From contig JANATG010000018.1 in assembly GCA_029449235.1 (NCBI GenBank), positions 1,275,969-1,339,968 on the forward strand: a stretch of DNA of 64,000 bases, read 5' to 3'. Positions 47,784 to 59,041 of this stretch are shown piece by piece; within the stretch, counting starts at the first letter, position 1, and every line of letters begins with the position of its first letter. Position numbers and translations under genes: made by a program. The DNA comes from Linnemannia schmuckeri (lineage: Eukaryota; Mortierellomycota; Mortierellomycetes; Mortierellales; Mortierellaceae). Under the pieces are notes generated by a model, which made no database searches, was not told the DNA's origin, and saw only the letters and a program-made list of their open reading frames with translations.

Positions 47784-48728
47784 TTACTGAATGAGGTCAA
47801 TTTCAATATCGATGTTTTCGGTTGGGGCATCTCGGGTAAGGACATTGTTGGCCCAGGTCGAGATCCAGAGCAAGGTGTCCGAGTGCAGCTCCTCGACGCG
47901 GACACTAACAGAGTAGACATTACGGTCGTCAATCTCCTTGGGATCATAAAGGATACCAAAGGGGATAGGGAAAAGGAGGACTTCACCGGCACCCAGAACG
48001 ATTGTCTGCTCACCGATTGTGACCGAGGGAGCATCCATTAGGGAGACGTCCAACAACTGGATCAGGATCTTGGCATTGGGCCCCACGCCGTGGTTGGAGA
48101 AGGCAGGGACCGAGGTGGAGGCGTTGATCTGGCCGGTGAGGGTGTTCTTAGAAGTGATGGGGGTGTCGTCGTACTTGAGGACGGGGTCAACTTCGATCTC
48201 GACATTGTTGGAGGGGTTGCCGTTCGTGATGACCGAGTGTCTCGAGGTGGAGATCCAGGTCAACTCGCCCTCCTCACCACTCAAGGGACTGGAAGACACA
48301 TCATACACTCTGACGGCAATGGCCAGGGATTGGTAGGGCTGGATGGTGTCGGCATTGTAGGTCAGGCTAAAGGGGATCGGGAACTTGAAGACCCGGTCAT
48401 CGCCAATCAGGATGACATCCTCGCCCAGAGTAACTGAGGGGGCATCCATCAAGGAGACATCGAGCAATTGGACAATAATGCGGCTGTTGGCACCAATCTC
48501 CAAGACGGTTTCGCCGGGGTTGCTTTTGAGGTTGAGGGAGGGTACGACGGTGCCAGAAATGCGGGCCATTTGTGTACAGGCGTCTATTGGTGGTGGAGCT
48601 GGTGGTTGTTGTTGTTGGGTTTGGGGGGTGGAGAAGGCAAAGGTGAGGACGAGAACGAGTAGGCAGGAGAGAGATAGTAAACGTAGTAGTGTGCGAGGTC
48701 TCCTTTTATGTATGGTGCGGTTGGTCAT
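47784..48728 (-). CDS. Secreted protein with two YbaY/YscW-type domains
   Basis: Single exon. The ATG at 48728 gives 314 aa with a good signal peptide (basic start, then LLRLLSLSCLLVLVLTFAFS); an in-frame ATG at 48788 would add 20 residues. After a Gln/Pro linker come two copies of one domain, about residues 104-203 and 239-334 in the longer numbering. Both contain QLLDVSLMDAPSVT, then a FPIPF core, then a strand with TWIS or LWIS, and end in N-I/V-E/D-IE-DP or IEIDLIQ. This is the pattern of the YbaY/YscW lipoprotein family (HslJ-like beta sandwiches) well known in Gram-negative bacteria. Its function in fungi is unknown to me. The neighbour upstream is another secreted protein on the same strand. 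Confidence 0.75.
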   Translation of the reverse strand: MTNRTIHKRRPRTLLRLLSLSCLLVLVLTFAFSTPQTQQQQPPAPPPIDACTQMARISGTVVPSLNLKSNPGETVLEIGANSRIIVQLLDVSLMDAPSVTLGEDVILIGDDRVFKFPIPFSLTYNADTIQPYQSLAIAVRVYDVSSSPLSGEEGELTWISTSRHSVITNGNPSNNVEIEVDPVLKYDDTPITSKNTLTGQINASTSVPAFSNHGVGPNAKILIQLLDVSLMDAPSVTIGEQTIVLGAGEVLLFPIPFGILYDPKEIDDRNVYSVSVRVEELHSDTLLWISTWANNVLTRDAPTENIDIEIDLIQ

Positions 48729-49251
48729 TGGGCGCTGAGCAATGAGGGTGCGAGAGGGAATGAATCGAGGCGGAGATGGGGTGAACATTTGTGTTCAAAA
48801 GAAGAGGCAGATGGATTGTGATCCACAAATAAACATTCGCGCGTCAGTCGCCGTCGTCGTCGTGGTTGTGGTCGTGTTGTTGATTTTATGTCAGGCTGGG
48901 AATATTGTTGTTCGCGGTTATCAGACTCGGATCATTGTTGATGAGGAAATCGAGCAACCATTGGGTCCCCCATTCATTCTCTATAAAGGTGTAGAGAAAA
49001 ACACGCTAAGAGATACACACACAGCAACACTCAGCAGGGCGTACGGGGAGGGTGGCTTTTGCGCCATTGTGTCACGACAGGAATGTCACTTTGGTCTGGA
49101 TGGAGGATGATATTAGAAATAAACATGTTGCTTGTGGTCAGTGAGTGGTTGATTGTCAATGGTCAGTTAGACCATAAGTGCTTTTATTACAGGTATTAGA
49201 GTGGTGCAAGAATATTGGCAGGATATGTATAAACAATGGAGAGAGAGCTCT
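48729..49251. other. Short intergenic region between two secreted-protein genes
   Basis: 523 bases hold the 3' end of the BIM1-like gene and the promoter of the YbaY-type gene, both on the minus strand. I see no clear TATA element on the minus strand. Confidence 0.4.
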
Positions 49252-49984
49252 TTAGAGGATCATGGTTGCTGCGAAAAAGACGGCAACAGCAGTAGTGGCA
49301 GCAGCACCCTTGACAGAGAAGGCACTGGCCCCGCTGGCTCCACCAGGCGAAGTAGTCGAGGGAGTCGATCCACCGTTGCCGTTGGCGTTATCGACGCACT
49401 TGGACTGGTCAAACGAAGGAGCAGCGGTGACGAGAATAACATCGGCGCACTGATAGAGGGGGCTGTCGCCACCGTTGTAGACGAGCTGGATGGTGGCATT
49501 GACATTATTAGCAGCACCCTTAAAGGAGGAGAGATCCAAAGGTAGGCAGGACTGGAAAGGATGAGTGACCTGGATGGTGCCAGCAGGGGTCGACGAGGCA
49601 GTGGTAAAGTCAGCAGCCGTGGGGTTGTTTCCGTAGGCGACGTTGACTTGCACCGATGCGGTGGGGTGAAAGCTGGAGATCTGGACGAATCCCTTGGCTG
49701 TACAGTACAGAGAACATGAATGATAAAAATAAATAAAGCGTTTATTACTTTGCCCGCACGATTGGGATTGTACGTTGGAGAGAATTCAAGAGCAACGAAG
49801 AGAAAACAAACATACTCAAAGGGAACTGGGTGCGGTTGCCGGCGGCATTGTAGGCAGCTCCACCGCAGGGAGCAATGGGTTCGTCGTCATCGCTGAAACC
49901 ACGGGAGGGAGGGTAGTCGAGGGTGTAGTGGGCCATGGCGGCAGAGCTGCACAGGAGCATGGTAGCCAAAGTCAAGACTTTCAT
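49252..49984 (-). CDS. BIM1-like (X325-type) copper-binding surface protein, GPI-anchored
   Basis: Exons 49816-49984 and 49252-49697, with a 118-bp GTATGT...ACAG intron, give 204 aa. A signal peptide (MKVLTLATMLLCSSAAMA) leaves His19 as the mature N-terminus, as needed for a copper-binding histidine brace. The family pattern follows: HYTLDYPPSRGF, EPIAPCGG, NRTQFPLTKGFVQISSFHPT (His67 is the likely second ligand), VAYGNNPT, then NVNATIQLVYNGGDSPLYQC and ADVILV. A Ser/Gly/Thr linker and a hydrophobic end (TTAVAVFFAATMIL) indicate a GPI anchor. These proteins look like lytic polysaccharide monooxygenases but are known for copper uptake (Cryptococcus Bim1) rather than polysaccharide cleavage. 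It probably acts at the cell surface. Confidence 0.9.
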
Positions 49985-50110
49985 TGTTTTATGTGGTAAT
50001 CGGAAGGAGAAGAGTGTAAAGAAGAAGGACGAAGGAGGACTAAGAAAGGAGGAGAAGGAGTGAAAGAAGGAGTGACGGAAGAGGAAGGGAACGAAGGAGA
50101 CGAAGAGGCT

Positions 50111-50123
50111 CCTTTTAAATAAC
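50111..50123 (-). promoter_or_regulatory. TATA-like element upstream of the BIM1-like gene
   Basis: On the minus strand this reads GTTATTTAAAAGG, about 130 bases upstream of the start codon at 49984. Position and sequence fit a TATA box, but nothing else confirms it. Confidence 0.35.
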
Positions 50124-50493
50124 AAAGAAAAAGAAAACGTCAAAAGGGCCGAGGTTGTCAGTTGGACTGACAACCTTTTTGGGGGATGATATGGGATGAC
50201 AAGCTTGCAGTCGAGAATGACAGGCCAGGTTTATCCGGTGGAGAGTAGGCGGGCGTACTGCACAGATGGATGTCGCCATGCAAAGAGAAACAACCAAAAA
50301 CAAATGACATGATAAGCAAATATCCCCGCACCTAAATCGACCCCGAGTCGAGTATTTTTTTCTTTTTTTTTTTGGGCGCTAATAGATTGACAGACTCTTG
50401 CACCGCGAGGGTACTCACTATCAACATCAATCGTCTCTCTTCTCAGTCAATCGGTCGCACATCCAAGACATACGTTAACAATGCTTGTACATA

Positions 50494-50655
50494 CAGTCGA
50501 ACCTCTCAAAATGCATAAGGACGGGACCGCCGTTTTTTTATGCATTAAGGGAGGTTATGCAATTTGAGAACAACGAATATGAAGATTCCCATGTAATTTT
50601 AACGTGGGGTCCTCAAAAAAAAAAAAAAAAAATTGCATTTTGAGAGGTTCAACTG
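50494..50655. mobile_element. 162-bp MITE of Tc1/mariner-pogo type
   Basis: Terminal inverted repeats begin CAGT and share GAACCTCTCAAAATGCA, with one mismatch over about 22 bases. The element is flanked on both sides by TA (50492-50493 and 50656-50657), the target duplication of Tc1/mariner-pogo transposons. It has no coding capacity and contains an A18 run (50615-50632). An inner segment (GGTTATGCAATTTGAG) resembles the termini loosely. It lies just downstream of the methyltransferase stop codon, so it does not break a gene. Confidence 0.88.
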
Positions 50656-50672
50656 TACCCTTCAATTAACTT

Positions 50673-53111
50673 CTAATCAGGATTCAACTCTTGCTGCCGC
50701 AGCTGTTGCTGGTGGAGGGCTCGATCGGATGCAGACGCCGGTTTCTGCGCGACAATGACATGGTAATTGATGTACGCGTGCTTCTCGACAGCCTCCTCAA
50801 AAATACTCCTCGTCAACTCACGATATTCTTCAGATCTCCCGTGGCCCTGTCGAACATAAATCGGCTCCAGCTCATTCACAAACTGCCGCTGGTTCACCAG
50901 CATCGCCTGACCTATCACTCCTCCCCATCCAAGAGGGATCGAAAACACCTTCAATGCCACATTCACAAACCCTGCACTCTCCAACAAGTGTTGCATCTCG
51001 TGAATAACGTTCGGGTTTCGCCCCACTGCCTCAAATATCCGCACGCAGTACTCTCCAGCCAGCTGACACAGGTCTCCTCCACCTCGAAGATGCAGATCGG
51101 GTTCCAGAATCTGTACCCAACCGCCTCGTTTTAGCACCCTGAACAGCTCAAGAATCGTCCGTTGCCACTCTGTTGACATTAAAACCACTGACTGTCGTCG
51201 TTGGTATACAAAGTCGAATTGTTCATTTGTAAATGGGAGCCGATTCAGAGGGACATCGGGCACAAATGTGCAATTCCGAGGTCGAAGCGTCGGCCTAATG
51301 TTGACTCCAGTGGGAGCGGATGCGGCGGATGGCGACCCTGCCGTTGAACTATTGAGCGAAGATGTGGCAGGTCCTATCGAGCCCATTTGCGACTGATCGG
51401 CTCCGAGAAGTCCACGGGGGCGAAGGAGAGGGGTACTTTTTTCAGCATTCGAAGTCGTAAACACAATTTGCGGGCAGGCTACAAAGTCGGTCTCTGGCAT
51501 CTCGCTCGCCATGTCCTAACAATGAAGCAGACATAAAACAAAAAAGGTACCTCCATTCAGTTCAGATGTAAACTGCTTTGATAAAGAAGAAAACAACAAC
51601 AAAAAAAAATCCTCCAAGCACCACACAGACGCAAAGATATCTATTTAGATTGAAAAATAGCGCTGCCGGCATGTACGGTTCGCCCAGAACTAAAAGTAGG
51701 AAAAAAACGTCCCCCTCCCGCCTTGATGCAAATCATGACAAGCACCCCTTTTCATTTCTGTGCAACACATTGAAAGAAAGCAAAGACAAACACTCACCAC
51801 AGTCCAATCGCCTGCACCGCAGCCATTCTCGAGTACTCTTTTGAAAGCAAGGTCGATCGGTGCATGAAAGTTTCCTCCCATAATGTCCTTCATAAGGTAG
51901 TGCTGGTCCGTTATTCTAATAAAAATAGCATGAAATGGAGGACAAAAAAGGTACTTGAGCAGTTGGTTTCTGAACACACTAGTGCAAATAATCGTCGGCA
52001 TGCAATGCCTCTGTTTTCTTTACCTGTCAACATATCCTTTGGCAGCCTCGGCCTCCATTTCATTAAGTAACTGACCATGCCGATAACTCCAAGCGTCGTT
52101 TTTCAATACCTCATCATCCAATGCAGAGGAGGCTGGGGGTAATTTCTTTTCGAGCCATGCAAAGCCTGCCTTGCCACGGATAAAGCTCAGCTTGGAGGGC
52201 CGAGTCTGTGGTGAAATGTCCCTTGCGGCTGAGAGGGAGGGCGCAGTTGTTGAAGGGCCTAGCCCTGGCGAAGAAATGCTGGAATGCATCTGCTCGGATC
52301 CTTTTGAGTGTGTTGGTGACGGATCGCTTTCGCTGCTGAGGTTGAACATTCCAAGGGCAGAAACTGTCGGCTGAAACGAAGTTGCGGATTGCGAGGACGG
52401 GGGGCCATGTTGACCTAGCGAAGACATGGAGGTGTTGGAGATGGGAGTATGGAAAGTTGACTGGGGAGGAAGAGTGGGCGATGTTGGAGCTGAAGGGGAG
52501 ATACGTGCAGTTTTAGATTGTGAAGAAGGTGCACGCTGGTGTTGACCGTCGGGCGAAGAGATGAATGTTGATGCTGAGGTCTGCTGCTGATATGGATTAA
52601 GCGACTGCTGCTGCTGCTGTTGCTGCTGAAGTTGTTTCTTTGCCTTTGCCTTTGCCTTTTCATTCTGTTTGTTGATTTTTTTTTGTTGCTTTTGTTCCCA
52701 TAAATCGTCGATGGTTGTTGTCGATCCAGTCTTTTTCTCACCCGCTGCGTCTATCCTGGCCTCTGGGTCGACCGGGTCTTTGTTCTTGCTTCGTATGGAG
52801 CTCAGAAAGGATGAGAGGTTTGTTTTGGAGCTGACAGCGGACTCTGTCCTTGTGCCTCCGCCGCCCGGGGTCGCATCGCCGGTGAGATCGGATTCGTTCT
52901 GGTCAGAGTAGGAATAGGAATGAAGGTCGTCGGATTTGCCAACAAGAGGAGTGTTGAGAGGATAGGCGGCAATGGGGGTAATGATAACTCCTGTAAGGTC
53001 CTTTTGAGCCTGCTTGTGTTGTTCCCGACGGTGTTTGTCCTTTTGTGATATGCTGCTTTCAGTAGTGGATCGAGAAAGGACTTTGTTGAGTTTTGATGGC
53101 TGTGCTCCCAT
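50673..53111 (-). CDS. UMTA-type SAM-dependent methyltransferase with myristoylatable N-terminus
   Basis: Three exons, 52024-53111, 51798-51915 and 50673-51515, close to 683 codons (682 aa). The start MGAQPSKLNK has Gly2 and Ser6, a typical N-myristoylation signal. Residues 1-350 are Ser, Gln and Lys-rich. The catalytic part begins near DQHYLMKDIMGGNFHAPI, then VLENGCGAGDW (motif I) and, across the exon junction, TVDMASEMPETDFVACPQ. Later blocks are LPFTNEQFDFVYQR, LELFRVLKRGGWVQILEPD and FVNVALKVFSIPLGW, matching the large fungal family of LaeA/UMTA-like enzymes. Motif I reads ENGCGAG instead of the usual D-x-GCGxG, so the first acidic residue is a Glu. Substrate is unknown. It diverges from the TBC gene with a 1-kb gap. 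Confidence 0.85.
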
Positions 53112-54152
53112 CTTCCGTCCGTTGGGCAATCCCGCGAGGAAGGGAGGGAAGGAAAGGAAGGGCAAAAGGGAAGAAAGGGACGTAGGGAGAGACGAAAAGG
53201 GGTGAAGAGAGAAGGAACGAGGGCAAGTGAGGGTAAAAAGGGAAGGCAATTCAAGCAGTTGAAGCAGCTAAAGGTAAAGTGCAAGTCAAGGCAAGGGAGG
53301 ATGCAGTAAGAAAAATGTAAAAAGAAGAAAAAGAGAGCGTTGGTTGTTTGTGGAAAGATGGGTGAGATCCAATCCGTGTGGACCTAAAAAAAAAAAAGAA
53401 ACCAAAAAATAAGAGGCGACGAGACAATGAGAAAAACGGGGTCTAGAAGGCCCTTTTCTCCCCTTCGATTTTGCCATGTGTGCAGGGTGTTTTACGTGGA
53501 CATGTGTACTGGTTGAAGGGAGAGAGATTATCGTTCATTTCGCCGCTCCCCTCTCAAAAATGCTCTTCTTGAACCTCTATGTCTTTCTTGTTCCATTGCT
53601 TCTTATTCTCTTGGTATGAATGCTGTTGCTATTGTCTATCTCTTTGGGGATGTTCCTTGGCTCACATATCGAGTCGAATACACATCATCGCTCTTCCTTC
53701 CTCTTCTCCGCGGATTTTTTTTTTCTTTTTTCGGCGTTGTCACGTGTAGTTGCTCTCGCAGTAACTGCGACTAGATTATCTTCCTTTCTGCGGCCTTGGC
53801 ATTAGTCGACCACGTTCGACTTTCTTGGCTCACCTTCAACTTCACCACATGCCAGCCCAAAAAAAGCGAAGGTATTCTTCAGTCATTCATTCTCTCCTTC
53901 ATTTCATTCCATTCCATTTTGTTTTCTTTCCTTCTTTTCTATCTTCTCCTTCCGCTCCACTATTCACACATCCACGCACTCCATTTACAAAGCACTTTCC
54001 CCCTTCTTTACATAGCCAACAAACGACCTCATTACTCTCACAACTTACACTTCAAAACATATCCTGCCGTTGTTGTTGCCTTGTTCTTATCCAGTTGGAG
54101 CGTGCACGACCAACCTGACACCTTGCCTATCTGTCTAAACACAACCGCTGCT
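53112..54152. promoter_or_regulatory. Shared divergent promoter of methyltransferase and TBC gene
   Basis: 1041 bases separate two head-to-head genes. Towards the methyltransferase the minus strand is C/T-rich (53130-53300); towards the TBC gene the + strand is C/T-rich (53890-54010). An A12 run lies near 53386. No factor-binding site could be named. Confidence 0.5.
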
Positions 54153-57100
54153 ATGGAAAACGATCCACTGGTAGCCCAGATGGAGGATTTAGAGGTATTT
54201 TGAAACCTACTTAATGTTGCTGTAGTTATCATACACGCGAATGCAATTGACACGTTTTCATTGCTCTCTGCTTCGCTCACTTCCTCCAATAATAACAATA
54301 GCTGGAGCAATCCAATCTCTTCGCCCAACCAAAGCTGCTCTTCACCCGGCCAAAGGTCTATGTCGAGACCTCAACTAACGGCAAGGAAGGAATGCCCGGC
54401 TTTATGTCCTTGATTGAGACGGTACGAGCACACACTTCCATTGCAAAAGTTGCCAAGCCATGTTTTCCACAAACATTTTTCTCTTGGCAGTTGATTCTAT
54501 GTCTTTAAGGCCACTACTCGCTCAACCTTCTGAGTACCGTGCGACAGTACTAATACGTCATCGGAACCGTGTCTCTCTTCTAGACTAACTACGAGCATAT
54601 TCTTTCATGGACACCTGAGGCCGCCATTCCTGGTCTTGACCAGGATTCATATGTTGACATCTCCAGCGAGGGAGAACATGATTGTAAGCATCATATCCGC
54701 CTTTCGCAAGTCATAACTGTCCTTACCTCCCAAGTCTGACACCTCATACTCACGCCATTTCTTCCTTTGGAATCTAGCATCGAGATTTGTCGCGCCTCCA
54801 CGAACTCCCGAGGCACTGCGTAGCAGATCTTTTCACCCATCGGATTATGCAGTATCCGTTCCGTTGCAGAGCATCTACTCGCTACTTGTGTATCCACCGC
54901 GTATCAAAGACCGGCAGGGATCGATCATCATCAACCTTATCGGAGGAGAGTCGCTACCAGCCTTTTATTTTCACGACGATGGTCTCTCGAAGGGCAAGGG
55001 TCTTCCTGGAACTCCACCTACCTGGGGTGGTCAGGATCTCTTGAATCATCTGGAACAGTTGGTTGAGGTTGTTGGTAGTGCCATCGAGCCTGGTGTCTAT
55101 CTTGTGAACGCTTCCCGTGCGGACAAAATTAACCATGGAGCAGCATCGCCATCTCTCCCAGCATCTTCGCCGCTATTGTCAGGAGTACAGGATCATCCAC
55201 TTAGAGAAGATTCGCTAACAGGAGAACACGAAAGTTTGTACCCGGATATTTCGTGTATCAACCAATCAACTTCATTGAGTTCAATCGCCGCCCCTGCTCT
55301 CGACACAGCGACGAGCACAGCTACAGGACCCATCACAGTTGAAGGGATGCGCCGTCGAAGGTCTTTGACGGAAAGCAGTAGATCTAACAGTCCAGGAACT
55401 GGGCATCGACAGTTTGTATCAACAACAGGATCGCCCAGTATTGGCTCTCCAGGTTCATTCTCTGGTCGACCACGAACACCTTTGCCCTTTGAAAACCACA
55501 TTGACCCCCTTGTTAATGTAACCATTAAGTGACGCATGACTTCACCGTCAACCGCAGTACTTGTTAAGCTGCTTCCGACACAATATCTGATACGAGGTTG
55601 TTTTCTTTTTTCAATCTTTGTAGACTGTCAAGGAGATGCGATGGAACATCCTTGAGAGATTTTCGCAGGTCGCCCGTTTCTCGCGGGATGCAGCCACCAA
55701 CATCCTCGACCACCCCATCACCAAACAAATCTTGCCTCCGCACGTACAACAACGTATTCAAGAGTCCGAGGCTGCTAAGCGGGTCATGGACGATTATGAC
55801 TCTGCTCGAGTCTATCTGGCCAAGTGGGCCGCAACGGTGGCAGACCAGAGCGACAAGGAGAGGCGGGAGGTACAAGAGATGGACAGGCTTCGTCAAGGCT
55901 CATCAGGCACCGGAAGCCATCCAACACGTGGCCGTAGTGGACGTCGTATCAATGACTACGAAGACGAGGAGGGTCCATTAGGCGCGTTCAACGTCCTTGA
56001 TGTAAGAAAACTATCCCACACACGACTGCCATTTTACTATTGACATCATTATGATGCCTGTACTGCTTTTTTCGATCAATCTCTAACCCCTTCCTACTTC
56101 TGTCAATATAGCTGGAGACCGAGTGCACAATGATCCATCACACCAGAACAGACCCACTCTCCCCTATGGACTGGTTCTCATTCTTTGACGACCAGGGACG
56201 CCTTAAAGTCTCGGAAGCACATGTCCGGGAGGTTGTCTTCAGAGGCGGGATCGAGCATGACATCAGGATCGAGGTCTGGAAGTTCTTCCTGGGCATCTAC
56301 CCCTGGGACTCGACCGAGTCTGAGCGTGTGGCACTTCGCGTTTCCAAAGCGTAGGTCTTTGTGTCAGTTTCAGGTTGCAAATTGATATAATTTCACACGC
56401 CACCATGTCTGACTCTTTTTCTTGTACTTTCACTTTCTTTTTTTAGTGAAGAGTATTATGCACTAAAGCGAGAGTGGTTCGACGATGCATCTGTTCAAGA
56501 AGACGAAGCCTTCCTGGAGCAAAAGCTCCGTATCGAGAAAGATGTTCACCGCACCGATCGTACAATCTCGTTTTTTGCCTCGGAAACGCTCCCCAACTTT
56601 TCCGGAGATTTCACCGGCGTCGGCTCAAACGAAAATCTGGAACTTCTCAAGGATATTCTGTTGACGTACAACGTCTGGGCAGCAAAGTCGCCCTCAGACC
56701 GTGCAGCATCAACCGACAAGGCTCCAAAGTCTTTGCCTTCAGATGGCTCGGCAGCTGGAGCGGCACTGAGTAGCCCTGTAGAGCCTAATCTCTTGGAAGG
56801 CTATGTACAAGGCATGTCAGACCTACTTGCCCCTGTTTTTGCTGTCATGGGAGACGAGGTGATGGGCTTCTGGGCATTCGTCGGCCTCATGGAGAAAACA
56901 AAGAAGAACTTTTACCGTGACCAAGTTGGAATGCAGAGTCAGCTCGAGACTCTCTGCAAGATGATTCAAGTTCTTGACCCCAAACTTTACAAGCACCTTG
57001 GTAAGTCACGTATTGATAACCTTCGCCCCTGCTTTTATACGTGAACAAGTCTAACCATGGATCGCGCCTATTTCCTTTTAGAAAAATGTGAGGCCTTGAA

Positions 57101-57619
57101 CTTGTTTTTCTGCTTCCGTTGGCTCTTGATTTGGTTCAAGCGAGAGTTTGAGTGGGTGGACATAATGCGCCTCTGGGAGGTCCTCTTCTCTGACCACCTT
57201 TCCACGCAGTTCCAGCTCTTTGTGGCCATGGCTGTTCTCGATAAACAGCGCGATGTCATGATTGATCATCTCCAGGGCTTTGATGAAATTCTCAAAGTAA
57301 ATAGAATAGAGATCGTGAAATGTGATTGAACCATTTCGATGCCGGCACAGTGTGTAGGACCTATGCTAACCTCAATTGTGTCAACTGTTCCTCTTCTCCG
57401 CTTTAGTACGTGAACGACTTGAGCATGACGATTGATCTTGAGGAAACCCTTCAAAACGCCGAAATTCTCTATCGTCGCCTTGAGCACGTAGCAGACAAAA
57501 TTGAGGCCAAGAGACGAGGACAGTCAGCCAATTCCGACAGTGGAACGGAAGCTAACCCAGAGTTCCCACTTACTCTCAGAAAACTGCTGAAGGAGACTCC
57601 CCCAAGCACTTGCACATAA
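54153..57619 (+). CDS. GYP7: TBC-domain Rab GTPase-activating protein (Gyp7/TBC1D15 type)
   Basis: Nine exons: 54153-54194, 54302-54421, 54584-54683, 54778-55517, 55624-56001, 56112-56350, 56447-57000, 57082-57296 and 57407-57619. Introns are 81-162 bp with GT-AG borders, and the sum is 867 codons (866 aa). The N-terminal half carries the family's lipid-binding-like region (SIYSLLVYPPRIKDRQGSII, FYFHDDG) and the linker TVKEMRWNILERFSQVARFS. The TBC domain begins near residue 500 (RIEVWKFFLGIYPWDSTESE). Both catalytic fingers are present: IEKDVHRTDR, with Arg575, and YVQG, with Gln661. It ends with FFCFRWLLIWFKREF and LWEVLFSDH. Gyp7 acts on Ypt7/Rab7 at the vacuole; that substrate is inferred from similarity. 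In the fourth exon the frame meets a TGA at 55530, but a GTAACC donor at 55518 removes it. Confidence 0.92.
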
Positions 57620-59041
57620 ACGAAACAGTCAAATAAAAGACTCTTGCAAAGAACAAATGAAAGCAATGTTGAGGTGCTGAGGCTTATCGTCCAAACATCG
57701 TCGAAGTTTCTTTGTTCGCACGCTGCTTTGACGAATAACACTGATTGCCTTCTCCAATGGTTTGTAGTTGTATGGCTTACATACAAGGAGAATCTTAGCC
57801 TCAACATGTTTTATGATGCCAGGGCGAGTGCCTGACACTCGGAGGCGAGTAAAAAAAGTCCTTTCTTCTCACTGTAACACAGCCCTTTTCTAGTTTATTC
57901 CCGCTGTCTTACGTCCTTTATCCCTTTTCATAACTCCTCTCGCTCCATTTCTAGGCATCCCTCAGTTCATCAAACCGACCGTCACAATCACTTGCCTTCC
58001 ACTCTTCAGTACCCATTAACCTCTCAGGCATCGCAGCCAACTTACGCCTTGTTTATTCTCTTGCGACACACCGCTCGTCAGCAACCTCCTATCTCTGCGC
58101 AAAGGTATTGTTACCAACTAGCCAACCATAAGAAGTTCTACATCCTCACTTCACTCTCTCAAGCCCTAATCTGCGCTCCGCTCTCACCTTGTCTCTCTCT
58201 GTCCTTCTACTCGCAACTTCTATTTTTTCGTCTTTCATCAACTCGCGGGTCGACACCACTCACTCCTCCGCCCACAAAGTCAGGGGATCAAAAAGCTGCT
58301 CCTCTATTTGGTCGCGATTCCTGTACGCAATAAATGTTAGGCTATGTGAATATAAAACACAACTATAAGTACTTAAGTTCTTTTTGCTTCCCTTCGCCTT
58401 GTCGCTTTCACCCTTGAATGCACACTGAATCGAACAGCCCTCACTCTCCTCTCAAGCAGTACCCAATCGCTTGGGGAGGAGGGGGGGGGGCATATTCAAC
58501 TTCGAAATGTTGATAGTCATGTAGTCCGGGTGAGGACAATGGTTTGGCTGATTGGGAGCCTGCTTGTTTTTTAGGAGATGACATTGACCAATCGCAAAAC
58601 AGTCCTTAGCTTGTCTTCAACAAACGCCGGATAAAGGGCCCATCGTACTTGGGCCCGTTCTTTGCCGTGTTCTTTATTGTCATGCCCTAATCGTGCGAGT
58701 CAGTGTCCATATGAAAAAAGAAGAGAAAAGAAAGACGTGTATGAGTGGATCTGCCATACATACCTCAGAGGTTTTTTTGTATGTGTGTTGTTCGGCGATA
58801 CAACGCGTCTTTGGAAGACACCGAAACGTCAAAGACCTGGTTCTTACTATGGCTGGAGTAAATATATTGCCATGCATGCAGGGTTCGAGTCAGTCTCGTT
58901 AATGATGTCTTCTTTGCCAAGAGTAGAAGCAGCAGCTGGACTAAGAATTGAGGAACAGGACATGCACTTCGACAGCCCGCATTGTAGGTGATTTGAGCAG
59001 ACTGAGTGTTCTGCACTTCTAATTAGCGTATACAATGGTAA
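57620..59041. other. Intergenic region, no gene seen
   Basis: A C/T-rich + strand block at about 57860-58240 resembles the leaders of other genes here, but no gene follows that I could assemble. The rest has short frames only. A G10 run lies at about 58480-58490. Confidence 0.4.
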
